The notes under the pieces: generated by a model
The model's input: only the letters and a program-made list of their open reading frames with translations
The model's database searches: none
What the model was told of the DNA's origin: nothing
Origin: Caldisericota bacterium
Lineage (GTDB): Bacteria > Caldisericota > JANLFM01
Direction: 5' to 3'
Length of the DNA: 64,000 bases
NCBI GenBank assembly: GCA_024655965.1
Contig: JANLFL010000002.1
Location: forward strand, 286,301 to 350,300
Program-made: the position numbers and the translations under genes
In this document: positions 33,381 to 41,637 of the stretch, in pieces
Layout: each line of letters starts with the position of its first letter
Numbering within the stretch: the stretch's first letter is position 1

Positions 33381-34181
33381 CTATTCCCCAAACCACTTAT
33401 CATAAATTTTCTTGTAAGTATTGATGGATTTTGCCTTCTGCAAGGCTTGGGAAAGTGCCTGTTGAAGAACCTGATCATCGATGCGCACCGCGAAACCGTA
33501 CTCCTCAACTGTGAACTTTTTGGCGATCTGAATCAATTCAGCCCCGGACTTCTTTATTTGATATGCGTTCACAGGCACGTCATTGATTACGGCGTCGATC
33601 CTTCCGATCTCCAGATCCTTGAAAGCCATCAAAATATCCTCATAACGGACGACTTCCACTCCCTCCATTGCTGAGGCAGCTTCGTCACCAGTGGTTGCTT
33701 TTTGCACGCCGACTTTTTTCCCTACCAGGTCTTCCGGTCCCTTAATGTCGGTCCGGTCCTTCTTGATCACAATTCCCTGCCCCGCCTCAAGATAGGGCCC
33801 GACAAAGAGCATCTCTTTCTTTCTCTCATCGGTAATTGTGACAGCAGAGGCAATGACATCGATCTTTTTGGCTTTCAAGGAAGCGAAAATTCCATCCCAG
33901 GGAACGTTCTGAATTTCCACGTTGTAACCGGCAAGGCGGGCAACCTCTTTGATTAAATCGACATCGAAACCGACGATCTCCCCATTATCGATGAACTCCA
34001 TAGGCGGATATTCCGCAGCGGTGCCCACGATGATCGTCTTCATCGGAGTTGTCTGGGTAGGAGAAGGCGAGGAAGTGGGGGTGGCTGAAGTTTCCGTGGG
34101 GGTCGAAGGAGCTCCTCCACCACAGGCTGAAATGCTGAAAAGGAGAATTAAAACCACCATAGTCAAGAAAATTCTCTTCAT
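33381..34181 (-). CDS. Amino-acid ABC transporter substrate-binding lipoprotein
   Basis: 266 aa with a lipoprotein signal (KRIFLTMVVLILLFSISAC; the Cys is the lipid site), a Thr/Ser/Pro linker, then a family 3 solute-binding fold: EYPPMEFIDNGEIVGFDVDLIKEVARLAGYNVE, WDGIFASLKAKKIDVIASAVTITDERKK, and GKKVGVQKATTGDEAA. It delivers a polar amino acid to the permease; the exact ligand cannot be read. First gene of the three-gene transporter unit; AGGAGGGG precedes the ATG. Confidence 0.94.
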   Translation of the reverse strand: MKRIFLTMVVLILLFSISACGGGAPSTPTETSATPTSSPSPTQTTPMKTIIVGTAAEYPPMEFIDNGEIVGFDVDLIKEVARLAGYNVEIQNVPWDGIFASLKAKKIDVIASAVTITDERKKEMLFVGPYLEAGQGIVIKKDRTDIKGPEDLVGKKVGVQKATTGDEAASAMEGVEVVRYEDILMAFKDLEIGRIDAVINDVPVNAYQIKKSGAELIQIAKKFTVEEYGFAVRIDDQVLQQALSQALQKAKSINTYKKIYDKWFGE

Positions 34182-34211
34182 AAATCCCCTCCTAAATCAA
34201 TTTGGAATAAA

Positions 34212-34220
34212 AGTATAGCA
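34212..34220 (-). promoter_or_regulatory. Extended -10 promoter of the amino-acid transporter
   Basis: TGCTATACT on the minus strand, about 30 bases before the receptor start codon, followed by an AT-rich leader with a good ribosome-binding site. No clear -35. The same TGCTATAMT word stands before the FMN riboswitch and the HD-GYP gene. Confidence 0.6.
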
Positions 34221-34241
34221 TAAAGAAAAAAATATTCCCTC

Positions 34242-34952
34242 TTAACCTGGCCCGACAAAGGGCTTTAAACCTTCAAAAAGATGGGCAATTCTTAAGTTGA
34301 GTTTTTCGCTTTTGTCCATCTGGTTTTGGGAATTGAAGGAGAAATCGGAAGGATTTAAGATCGGCTCCCCGCAGACATCGGCCCCGACCAGGTTCACTCC
34401 CTCGGAAAGGGTCGAGGTTAACAAATTAATCAATTCCTCCTTGGTCCAAGTTCCCTGGTCCCAGGCTAACTCCAACTCTGCGGGACTTAAAACATCCTTA
34501 TCCAAGGAAATGTAAAGAGGAAGGGAAAACAATTTCCTCCAATCCAGGCTCATTGGGTCTTCAAATCTTACTCGGGGATCAATTCCCCTTTGTTCCCCTG
34601 CCCCCAGAATCCAAACCTCGGAGCAATTCTTCAAACCCAAAACCCGGTTTAACCAGTTCCCGCAGGAAAGAAATCCCTCCTGGCTTTCCTTAAAATCCAA
34701 ATGGAAATCGAAAAGAAGGAGGCGGAAAGGAAAACCGATCTTTTTCTGGAGAAAAAAGGAAAGGAAGTGAAAGTCTCCGCTCCCCAGAAAGGAAAGCGAG
34801 GGGAGGGGAGGAAGGAGTTCCTCCACCTTGGGGAAAAGATCTTCCTCAAGGATCAAACGGGGGAAGGGATATTGGATTATTCCCTCGCAAACCTTGAAAA
34901 GCTCGGATTGCTCCCGGTAAGCTCCGTCTGTATCCCAAAGGAATATTCTCAT
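34242..34952 (-). CDS. Arginase/agmatinase-fold protein, divergent
   Basis: 236 aa. The metal motifs of the ureohydrolase fold appear in order: GSGDFHFLS (for GGDH), LLLFDFHLDF (for DxHxD), and LYISLDKDVLSPAELELAWDQGTWT (for SxDxDxxDP...TPGG). The family includes arginase, agmatinase and formimidoylglutamase, all Mn2+ enzymes acting on guanidino groups. The protein is shorter than the usual 290-310 aa and the motifs are altered, so the substrate is open. It overlaps the upstream HD-GYP gene by 4 bp, and sits before the amino-acid transporter. Confidence 0.72.
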   Translation of the reverse strand: MRIFLWDTDGAYREQSELFKVCEGIIQYPFPRLILEEDLFPKVEELLPPLPSLSFLGSGDFHFLSFFLQKKIGFPFRLLLFDFHLDFKESQEGFLSCGNWLNRVLGLKNCSEVWILGAGEQRGIDPRVRFEDPMSLDWRKLFSLPLYISLDKDVLSPAELELAWDQGTWTKEELINLLTSTLSEGVNLVGADVCGEPILNPSDFSFNSQNQMDKSEKLNLRIAHLFEGLKPFVGPG

Positions 34953-37189
34953 CCACTCTGGGAAGGGTTCAATTGTAGCTTGAACCCTTTTTCGCGGAAA
35001 AGCGAGAGGCAGGCATCCACTGCCTGAGGATCGTACAGGATGCCCTTTTTAGACTCGATTTCCTTGAGGGCTTCCTCAATTCCCAAAGCTGGTCGATAGG
35101 GGCGGTTAGAGGACATGGCTTCAACCACATCGGCAACCCCCAGAATCCTCGCCTCAAGAAGGATCTCCTCCCCCTTTAAACCTCGGGGATAACCTGATCC
35201 GTCCAGCCGCTCGTGGTGCTGGTAAGCTATCTCCGCAACCGGCCAGGGGAAGGGAATGTTCTTTAATATGGAAAAACTGATCTGGGGGTGGATTTTTATC
35301 AGGTTAAACTCCATCTCGTTGAGCTTCCCAGGTTTAGAAAGGATTTCCAGGGGTATTCCTAATTTTCCCAGATCATGAAGGAGGGCAGCGTAGCGTAATC
35401 CCTTGATGCGCTCTTCGTCGAGCCCCATTTCTCTGGCGATGGCGCAGGCAAGCTCGGTAACCCTGGTCTGATGGCCCGCAAGATATGGGTCCCTGGTTTC
35501 GGCAAGAAGGGAAAAAGCGTTCACCGTTTCCTCGAGGACCTTCTTGTACAGTTCGAGGTTCGCCCTGCTTTCCTCCTCCGCTTCTTTCTTCGAGGTAATG
35601 TCAGAAAAGATCACCCCGTAAAGGGGCAGTCCCCCATCCCCCTCAATTGGGACAACGCTGACCAGGGCGGTGATCGCTTTTCCGTCCTTCCTTTTTAAGG
35701 GGACCTCCCTTCCCTTAAAAGATCCTTCCCGGGAAACCTCTTGAAGAAGTGAAGAGCGCATTTCGGAGTTGAGATAAAAATCGCTCGTATTCTTTCCCTT
35801 CAGCTCCTCCGGGTCTTTAAAACCCAGGATATCCGCCGCAGACCTATTGGCAAAGACCACATCACCATTAAAATCGATAAAAGCAACGCCTTCCCGGGTA
35901 TTCTCAAAAAGAACCTTGAACCTTTCCTGGGCTTTTCTCTGGGCTTCCTCAGTTAATTTTTTTAAGGTGATGTCTTGAAGAACCGTGACCCTATCCGCAA
36001 ACTTACTATTTTTTAAAAGAAAAGTGCTTGATTGGAAAAGCCTTTCACCCCTCTTCCCCTTGAGGGAGATTTCCTCATCCTGCTGGAAAGGCCGGGGGAG
36101 GAAATTCGGAAGTTCCTGGATTGGGTATTCTTCCAAGGTCCCCTTGAGGATCTTCGAGGCCTCAGGGTTCAAGTATGAGATCCGGCCCTCTTGATCGTGC
36201 GCGATTACCCCTCCCTTGAACTGGGAAAGGATCTGGCTGTGAAATTTGGCCCTTTCTTCCTGCCGGTAGTGCCAGATGATGGCCCCCAGAATGCGGGCAA
36301 TTTCTTCAACCATTTCCAGCTTGGTTCTATCAGGCTTTGCCCCTTCTTTTAAAATTAGGTTGAAATACCCGAGGGTGTTCTTCCGGAAATTTATTGGCAC
36401 GAGAATATGGGAATGCCATTTCCTGTCCTCCCCTAAAACCTGGTGCCTCTCGATTCTGGTCCCTTTTCCTGATTTAAATTCGCCGCAGAACTTCTCCTTT
36501 TCGCCGATGAACCCTCTGTTTACCGCAACCTCGAGCTTACGGTCGGGGGAAAGGAGGCAAATTGAACCCTTTTCCAAGAAAGGAATGGATTCGTTTCCCA
36601 GAAGGAATTGGAGGGCAAAATCGAGGATTTTTTCAATCGGGGCTTCAGCGACGGTCATTCGCAGAAGCCGGTTGAGGGTCTTCTGGAGGGAATGCTCTTT
36701 TTTCAAAAATTCTTCCCTCATTTTTAAACCGATAACCCCTTCGAGCTTTTCTTTGGAAAAAAGGAGGAGGTTCCTAATTTCCGAAAGGCCCTCCCCTTCC
36801 TTTCCCTTCTGGAAAACGAGGATTCCCTTTTCTCCCTTTCCAGGGTTTAGCTTGAAGGAATAAAAATCCGGGAATTCAGGTGGGATTCCCCGGGACTTAA
36901 TTAACTTTCTGGGGAATTTCCCCGTTTGAAAAACGAGTGGCTCATCCCCCCGAGGAATTAAGACTAATAAAACATCCCGGCCAGTGATCTTTTTTAGAAA
37001 ATCAACCAATTGTTTTCCAAAATCGTGTAGTGGGAGGCGAAGGGAGGATAAGAGAAAGGCTTGGACCTCTTTCCCTATTTTTCCCGAAAGCGAATCAAAT
37101 CCTTCCCTGGCAGGGGGAAATTTTTTCCTTGGCCTGGAATTTTTCTTTTCTTCCATTTGAACCATTAAAAGTATAGCAAAGGAGGCCAA
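34949..37189 (-). CDS. GAF-PAS-PAS-HD-GYP signalling protein
   Basis: Up to 746 aa. A basic N-terminus, a GAF-like region (about 180-320), two PAS domains (about 330-430 and 432-545; the second has ENTREGVAFIDFNGDVVFANRSAADILGF), then an HD-GYP domain (about 560-735) with ALLHDLGKLGIP and HHERLDGSGYPRG. HD-GYP proteins hydrolyse cyclic di-GMP; all core His/Asp and the GYP are present. No membrane span, so the sensor is cytosolic. The frame opens at a TTG near 37189, but a -10 box lies inside that stretch; the likely start is the ATG near 37165. Confidence 0.9.
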   Translation of the reverse strand: MASFAILLMVQMEEKKNSRPRKKFPPAREGFDSLSGKIGKEVQAFLLSSLRLPLHDFGKQLVDFLKKITGRDVLLVLIPRGDEPLVFQTGKFPRKLIKSRGIPPEFPDFYSFKLNPGKGEKGILVFQKGKEGEGLSEIRNLLLFSKEKLEGVIGLKMREEFLKKEHSLQKTLNRLLRMTVAEAPIEKILDFALQFLLGNESIPFLEKGSICLLSPDRKLEVAVNRGFIGEKEKFCGEFKSGKGTRIERHQVLGEDRKWHSHILVPINFRKNTLGYFNLILKEGAKPDRTKLEMVEEIARILGAIIWHYRQEERAKFHSQILSQFKGGVIAHDQEGRISYLNPEASKILKGTLEEYPIQELPNFLPRPFQQDEEISLKGKRGERLFQSSTFLLKNSKFADRVTVLQDITLKKLTEEAQRKAQERFKVLFENTREGVAFIDFNGDVVFANRSAADILGFKDPEELKGKNTSDFYLNSEMRSSLLQEVSREGSFKGREVPLKRKDGKAITALVSVVPIEGDGGLPLYGVIFSDITSKKEAEEESRANLELYKKVLEETVNAFSLLAETRDPYLAGHQTRVTELACAIAREMGLDEERIKGLRYAALLHDLGKLGIPLEILSKPGKLNEMEFNLIKIHPQISFSILKNIPFPWPVAEIAYQHHERLDGSGYPRGLKGEEILLEARILGVADVVEAMSSNRPYRPALGIEEALKEIESKKGILYDPQAVDACLSLFREKGFKLQLNPSQSG
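37170..37178 (-). promoter_or_regulatory. Extended -10 promoter of the HD-GYP gene, probably leaderless
   Basis: TGCTATACT followed by TTTA and an ATG (start near 37165). The start site would fall on or next to the ATG. There is no ribosome-binding site. Coordinates may be off by one. Confidence 0.5.
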
Positions 37190-37235
37190 ATTAGAATCCT
37201 CCAGGGTTGTTCTCTCTTTTTAAAAAATAAAATGC

Positions 37236-37264
37236 TTGACAAAATGAGCATATGCTCATAATAT
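37236..37264 (+). promoter_or_regulatory. Promoter with internal 16-bp palindromic operator (DUF134 cluster)
   Basis: TTGACA (37236-37241), a 17-base spacer and TAATAT (37259-37264) form a good -35/-10 pair. The spacer holds ATGAGCATATGCTCAT (37244-37259), a perfect palindrome. It lies about 22-40 bases before the DUF134 start. A protein bound there would block RNA polymerase. The first gene product, a DNA-binding DUF134 protein, is the obvious candidate. Confidence 0.8.
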
Positions 37265-37285
37265 ATTTTCAGAAAGGAACTGATT

Positions 37286-37837
37286 ATGCCAAGACCTTGC
37301 TTTCGAAGAAAAATATGGGGGATTCCCCCAAGCTTTTATTTCCGCCCCGAGGGAGACTTTCCCCCCGGGGAGGAAGAGGTAGTCTTGACTCTTGATGAGC
37401 TTGAGGCAATCAGGTTGGCGGACCTGGAAAACCTTTACCAGGAAGAAGCGGCTCAAATGATGGGGGTTTCCCGACCAACTTTTGGCAGAATCATCGATTC
37501 TGCTCACAAAAAGATCGCCCAGGCTTTGGTAAAGGGGAAACCCTTGAAAATTGAAGGGGGGCCGGTGGAGATTCTCGAGCCTGAGTCTCCCCATTTCCCT
37601 GTTGGTTTTCGGTGCCGAAGAAGGGAGGGACCAAAAATGCAGAAGATGATGGGTTTCGAAGGACAGAGCAGGGGCGCAGGGGGTTTCTGCGTCTGTCCCA
37701 AGTGCGGTTACAGGAAACCCCACCAAGCAGGGGTTCGTTGCATGGATGAGAGATGCCCTCAATGCGGATCAGTAATGGTCCGGGAGGGCTCCTATCATCA
37801 CAGGATAATTGAAGAAAGGAAGAAAGGAGGCGAATGA
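37286..37837 (+). CDS. DUF134 DNA-binding regulator with C-terminal Cys motifs
   Basis: 183 aa. The N-terminus MPRPCFRRKIW and the helix-turn-helix LTLDELEAIRLADLENLYQEEAAQMMGVSRPTFGRIIDSAHKKIAQAL are diagnostic of DUF134 (sigma-70 region 4-like HTH). The C-terminus has a zinc- or Fe-S-binding CVCPKCGY...CPQCGS segment. DUF134 genes regularly accompany NifX-like and MinD-type ATPase genes. It probably represses its own operon through the palindrome in the promoter, perhaps in response to metal or cluster state. Confidence 0.88.
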   Translation: MPRPCFRRKIWGIPPSFYFRPEGDFPPGEEEVVLTLDELEAIRLADLENLYQEEAAQMMGVSRPTFGRIIDSAHKKIAQALVKGKPLKIEGGPVEILEPESPHFPVGFRCRRREGPKMQKMMGFEGQSRGAGGFCVCPKCGYRKPHQAGVRCMDERCPQCGSVMVREGSYHHRIIEERKKGGE

Positions 37838-37838
37838 A

Positions 37839-38153
37839 ATGTACGGATACGGTAGAGGCTGGTTTGGTTACGGCAGAGGCTGGTGGCGTGGAACGCCCAG
37901 TGTTTCTTCACCAGCGGGATACAGATATATCGGTCCCTGCAGATGTGGATGGGGGCCTCACGCATTCTACCAGGACGCAAGCGGCAGGATAGTTCACGCC
38001 TCAGAGCTTTACCGCTGGGGAGGACCGACTGTGGCTCCCACTCCCACTCAGGATGACCTGAAGGCTGAGCTCGAGGCCCTGAAAGAGGAGAGACAAAACC
38101 TTGAGAAAAGGATAGCGGAACTGGAAAAGTTGACCAAGGAAGGTCCGAGCTAA
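37839..38153 (+). CDS. Small Gly/Tyr/Trp-rich protein with coiled coil (DUF5320-like)
   Basis: 104 aa from the ATG at 37839, with AAGGAGG upstream; a longer frame inside DUF134 is not needed. The N-terminus repeats YGRGW (MYGYGRGWFGYGRGWWRG), the middle has PCRCGWGPHAFYQDASGR, and the C-terminus is a coiled coil (LKAELEALKEERQNLEKRIAELEKL). This layout resembles DUF5320 proteins found beside NifX-like genes. Function unknown; a metal or cluster scaffold is a guess. It follows DUF134 at one base spacing. Confidence 0.75.
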   Translation: MYGYGRGWFGYGRGWWRGTPSVSSPAGYRYIGPCRCGWGPHAFYQDASGRIVHASELYRWGGPTVAPTPTQDDLKAELEALKEERQNLEKRIAELEKLTKEGPS

Positions 38154-38162
38154 ATCCGTTTT

Positions 38163-38192
38163 CGTCAGGGCGAGGTTTACCTCGCCCTGACG
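38163..38192 (+). terminator. Intercistronic hairpin
   Basis: CGTCAGGGCGAGG, loop TTTA, CCTCGCCCTGACG: a 13-bp perfect stem after the DUF5320-like gene. No T-run follows, so it may lower read-through into, or stabilise mRNA at, the NifX-like genes. Confidence 0.65.
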
Positions 38193-38246
38193 CTTAACCC
38201 TGACCAGGAATAAAAGAAGAAATCTTAAGGAAGAAGGTTTGATTAA

Positions 38247-38630
38247 ATGAAGATATGCGTATCTGCCACAGCGAATAGCCTGGATGCTCAGGTGGATCAA
38301 AGATTCGGGCGATGCCCTTATTTTTTAGTTGTTGACCCTGAAACAATGCAGTTCGAGGCCATCTCAAACGAAGCCCTGAACGCGATGGGTGGCGCAGGAA
38401 TCCAGGCCGCTCAAGCCATAACAAATAAAGGTGCCAAAGTCCTCATAACGGGAAATGTAGGCCCTAATGCCTTTCAAGCACTTTCCGCCATAGGAATCAA
38501 AATTGTAATCGGCATTTCCGGAACAGTACGGGAAGCCGTAGAGAAATATAAAAAGGGGGAATTTGAAGTTTCCCGGGCACCAACCGTTGAGGGGCATTTT
38601 GGCATGGGAATGGGCCGGAACGAGAGGTAA
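38247..38630 (+). CDS. NifX/NifB-like molybdenum-iron cluster-binding protein 1
   Basis: 127 aa of the dinitrogenase iron-molybdenum cofactor fold: MKICVSATANSLDAQVDQRFGRCPYFLVVDPETMQFEAISN, then MGGAGIQAAQAITNKGAKVLITGNVGPNAFQAL, and a Gly-rich end. Such proteins bind Fe-S or Mo-containing clusters; the ORP protein of Desulfovibrio is one and carries a Mo-Cu-S cluster. No nif structural genes are near, so a role in nitrogen fixation is not supported. Confidence 0.9.
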   Translation: MKICVSATANSLDAQVDQRFGRCPYFLVVDPETMQFEAISNEALNAMGGAGIQAAQAITNKGAKVLITGNVGPNAFQALSAIGIKIVIGISGTVREAVEKYKKGEFEVSRAPTVEGHFGMGMGRNER

Positions 38631-38680
38631 AGGCAATTCAGCTATCTTAAAAATGGAAACTTAGAAAGGAGGTCAATTTT

Positions 38681-39055
38681 ATGGGAGAGAGAATTGTAGT
38701 TCCAGTTGCAGACGAAAGAGGTTTAGATGCTCAGTTATCCGAGCATTTTGGCAGGGCCCCCTTTTTTGTCGTCGTGGAATTGGAAGATAGCGGAGAAATC
38801 TCAAGCGTCAGGACTGTTTCCAATTTCGGCGAGCACTTCGGTGGCAGGGGATACGCTCATGATGCCATTCTCGAAGAGAAGCCCAATGCCATCATAGTCT
38901 ATGGGATGGGTCCCAGAGGGTTGAGTAGCTTCCAGGAAGCTGGGGTTGCAGTGCTAAAAGCCAACGCCAATACGGTCAAGGAGGTAATCGCCGCTTATAG
39001 AGAAAATAAGCTTCAGGAATTAACGGAGGGATGTCATCAGGCGCATCAGCGTTAA
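38681..39055 (+). CDS. NifX-like molybdenum-iron cluster-binding protein 2
   Basis: 124 aa, same fold as the gene before it: VPVADERGLDAQLSEHFGRAPFFVVVELEDSGE, the FGEHFGGRGYAHDAIL segment and IIVYGMGPRGLSSFQEAGVAVLKANANTVKEVIAAYRENKL. It has a strong AAAGGAGGTC site. The C-terminus CHQAHQR has Cys and two His that could bind metal. Second cluster carrier in the operon, probably a partner for the two ATPases downstream. Confidence 0.9.
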   Translation: MGERIVVPVADERGLDAQLSEHFGRAPFFVVVELEDSGEISSVRTVSNFGEHFGGRGYAHDAILEEKPNAIIVYGMGPRGLSSFQEAGVAVLKANANTVKEVIAAYRENKLQELTEGCHQAHQR

Positions 39056-39085
39056 AGGGGAAGCGCCCGAGATCAGGAGATCACA

Positions 39086-39928
39086 ATGATTATCTCGGTT
39101 GCGAGCGGAAAGGGTGGCACAGGTAAGACCCTGGTGGCTGTAAACATGGCTCTTTCTTTAAAGAACAGACCCCTCCAGTTTCTGGACTGCGATGTGGAAG
39201 AGCCCAACGCCTACCTTTTCTTCAAACCTGAGATAACCAGAATAGAAGCTGTTTACAGTTTAGTTCCAGCAATCGATGAGAAGCTGTGCGACCATTGCGG
39301 AAAGTGCGCCCAGTTTTGCCAGTATAACGCTCTCCTCGTCACCTCTCAGAAAGCAATGGTCCTTCCAGAACTTTGCCACAGTTGCGGCGGGTGCGCCCTC
39401 GTTTGTCCCAAAAAGGCAATTACTGAAGAGAAATACATGATTGGGTCATTGAAGGGGGGCTCAGCCGGAAACCTGGAACTTCTCTACGGGGAGTTAAAGG
39501 TAGGCAAGCCCCTGCCTGCTCCCATCATCAAAGAAGTAAAAAGGCACATTAGAAAGGATAGGACTGTGATCCTTGATTCCCCACCTGGAACCTCCTGCCC
39601 TGTAATTGAGACAGTCCGAGGGAGCGATTTTTGCATTCTTGTCGCTGAACCCACTCCCTTTGGGCTTCATGACTTAAAAATAGCCGTTCAGGTCCTGGAA
39701 GAGCTGGCCATTCCCTTTGGCGTCGTTTTAAATCGGGCGGATATCGGGGACGAAAAGGTCCAGGGGTTTTGCAATCAAAAAAGCATTCCGATTTTGCTGG
39801 AGATCCCTTACTTGAGGAAAATTGCGGAGCTTTACTCAAAGGCTATTCCCTTCATTCAAGAGATGCCGGAATGGAAAGTGAAGTTTCAGGCGCTTTTTAA
39901 AAAGGTAGAAAGGCTCTGTGCACAATGA
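39086..39928 (+). CDS. MinD-type ATPase with ferredoxin insert, 1
   Basis: 280 aa. Deviant Walker A SGKGGTGKT at the N-terminus, then an inserted 2x[4Fe-4S] ferredoxin domain (CDHCGKCAQFC and CHSCGGCALVC, residues 70-115), then the rest of the SIMIBI fold with DSPPGTSCPV. Such proteins (COG1149, ORP-type) couple ATP hydrolysis to cluster or electron transfer, probably loading the NifX-like proteins. Overlaps the next gene by 4 bp; the two likely form a heterodimer. Confidence 0.93.
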   Translation: MIISVASGKGGTGKTLVAVNMALSLKNRPLQFLDCDVEEPNAYLFFKPEITRIEAVYSLVPAIDEKLCDHCGKCAQFCQYNALLVTSQKAMVLPELCHSCGGCALVCPKKAITEEKYMIGSLKGGSAGNLELLYGELKVGKPLPAPIIKEVKRHIRKDRTVILDSPPGTSCPVIETVRGSDFCILVAEPTPFGLHDLKIAVQVLEELAIPFGVVLNRADIGDEKVQGFCNQKSIPILLEIPYLRKIAELYSKAIPFIQEMPEWKVKFQALFKKVERLCAQ

Positions 39929-40791
39929 AGCAGCTTGCAGTTTTGAGCGGAAAAGGGGGCACGGGAAAAACAACGGTGGTGGCTTCATTAGCAGTCCTCG
40001 CCCATCAAGCCATAGTTGTGGATTGCGATGTCGATGCCCCAGACCTCCACTTACTTTTAGAACCCACGGTAATCAAAGCGCAGGAGTTTAAAGGATCAAA
40101 GCTCGCAGTGATTGACGAAACAAAGTGCCTTAAATGCGGCTTATGCCTTGAAGGATGCAGGTTTAACGCCATAAAGGAAAATATCGAGGTTGACCCCTTT
40201 GCCTGCGATGGCTGCGGAGTGTGTGAGGTAATTTGTCGCCAAGGAGCGATCACTTTGAGGGAACGGGTTGCCGGTCAGGCTTTCGTTTCCAGGACTAAAT
40301 ATGGTTTCATGGCTCATGCTTTGCTCAGCCCGGGCCAGGCGAACTCCGGAAAGCTTGTCACGTTAACGCGCCTCTTCGCCAGAATCCTTGCGGAAAAAGA
40401 AAAAAGCCCTCTTTTAATAATTGACGGTCCTCCAGGAATAGGCTGTCCCGTGATCGCCTCAGTGACCGGTGTAGATGTTGGTTTGATCGTCACCGAACCG
40501 ACGATGTCGGGAATACATGACTTGAAAAGGGCGCTGGAGCTTCTGAAGCATTTTTCTATACCGGCTTTCGTCTGCGTCAACAAATACGATATTAATGAGG
40601 AGAACGCTAAAAAAATTGTGGGGTTTTGCCGAATTAACAATCTGGAATTCATCGGCAAAATTCCCTTTAATCCCATTGTCACTGAGGCTATGCTTCAGGA
40701 AAAACCTGTAGTTGAGTTCGCCCCGGAAAGCGATATCGCGGAAGAGATAAACAAGATCTGGGAAAACCTCCGTCTTCGCTTAAGCCTATGA
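39925..40791 (+). CDS. MinD-type ATPase with ferredoxin insert, 2
   Basis: 288 aa, paralogue of the previous gene: LSGKGGTGKTTVVASLA, DCDVDAPDLHLLL, ferredoxin cysteines CLKCGLCLEGC and CDGCGVCEVIC, then IIDGPPGIGCPVIASVTG. The fixed pairing of two such ATPases next to NifX-like genes is typical of ORP-type clusters. Confidence 0.93.
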   Translation: MKQLAVLSGKGGTGKTTVVASLAVLAHQAIVVDCDVDAPDLHLLLEPTVIKAQEFKGSKLAVIDETKCLKCGLCLEGCRFNAIKENIEVDPFACDGCGVCEVICRQGAITLRERVAGQAFVSRTKYGFMAHALLSPGQANSGKLVTLTRLFARILAEKEKSPLLIIDGPPGIGCPVIASVTGVDVGLIVTEPTMSGIHDLKRALELLKHFSIPAFVCVNKYDINEENAKKIVGFCRINNLEFIGKIPFNPIVTEAMLQEKPVVEFAPESDIAEEINKIWENLRLRLSL

Positions 40792-40809
40792 AAGTCAGAG
40801 TACTGAAAG

Positions 40810-41637
40810 ATGAAGATCACCATCCTTTGTAACGATAAAGCCCGGAGGCCCTTTTCTTCTGAGCACGGTTTTTCCGCGCTGGTGGAAACAGGGGATTCGA
40901 GCGTTCTCTTCGACACGGGATCATCGGATCTTTTTCTGAAAACAATGAAAATTCTAAATTTGAATCCCTCAGAGATCAAAAACATTGTCTTAAGCCACGG
41001 TCATTACGACCACGTTGGCGGTTTGAGGTATCTCCGTGGTAAAGACGACCTTCAGGTCTGGATGAAGGGCAGCGTTTTCCTTCCCAACTTTAGTGGGAAA
41101 CGTTTTGCGGGAATCGATTGGGAAAGATTAAAAAGCTCCTTCCAGCTTCTGGAACTTGAAGGCAATGCTCAAAAAATATGCGAATCGATTTTCGCCTGGG
41201 GCCCTGCTCCCATAGTCAACGGCTTTGAGGAACCGGACCCAAAATTTCAGGTAATTCAAGGGGGAGAAAAGAGAAGAAACCTATTCGAGGAGGAGCTAAA
41301 TTTAGTGATAGAGCGCGAACAGGGATTAATCCTTCTAACCGGCTGTGCTCACAGAGGAATAGCCAATATCGCTTATGGCGCTCAAGAGCTTTTCGGAAAA
41401 AGAATCCATATAATCGTGGGCGGCTTTCACCTCTTTAATGCTTCTTTAGAGAGGATTCAACAGGTGATAGATTTTTTCAACGAAATTGGCGTAGAGAAAA
41501 TAGTGCCCTGCCATTGCACGGGAGAAAGAGCAATTAAACTTTTCCGAAGAAAATTCAAGGGTGAGGTGCTCGCTTGTGAGACCGGAACGTCAATTACGGT
41601 TCCCTTCGAATATAAAAATATAAAAGGAGCGTTATAA
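40810..41637 (+). CDS. Metallo-beta-lactamase-fold hydrolase
   Basis: 275 aa. SVLFDTGSSD, the metal motif LSHGHYDHVGGL (HxHxDH), LTGCAHRGIANI, and VGGFHLF supply the binuclear metal site; it ends near PCHCTGERAI. The form belongs with the COG1237 group, related to the dihydropteridine/ribofuranosylaminobenzene phosphate synthase-like MBL proteins. Members commonly sit in NifX/MinD clusters; the substrate is unknown. The stop TAA is followed directly, in the same frame, by the radical SAM coding sequence. Confidence 0.85.
   Translation: MKITILCNDKARRPFSSEHGFSALVETGDSSVLFDTGSSDLFLKTMKILNLNPSEIKNIVLSHGHYDHVGGLRYLRGKDDLQVWMKGSVFLPNFSGKRFAGIDWERLKSSFQLLELEGNAQKICESIFAWGPAPIVNGFEEPDPKFQVIQGGEKRRNLFEEELNLVIEREQGLILLTGCAHRGIANIAYGAQELFGKRIHIIVGGFHLFNASLERIQQVIDFFNEIGVEKIVPCHCTGERAIKLFRRKFKGEVLACETGTSITVPFEYKNIKGAL

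Noticed and set aside
37256-37762. 168-aa minus-strand frame over the DUF134 gene
   Set aside because: Antisense shadow; the plus-strand DUF134 protein and its promoter are clear.
38247-39055. Nitrogen fixation (NifX/NifB) function
   Set aside because: The fold is shared with ORP-type proteins; no nitrogenase or FeMo-cofactor assembly genes are present.
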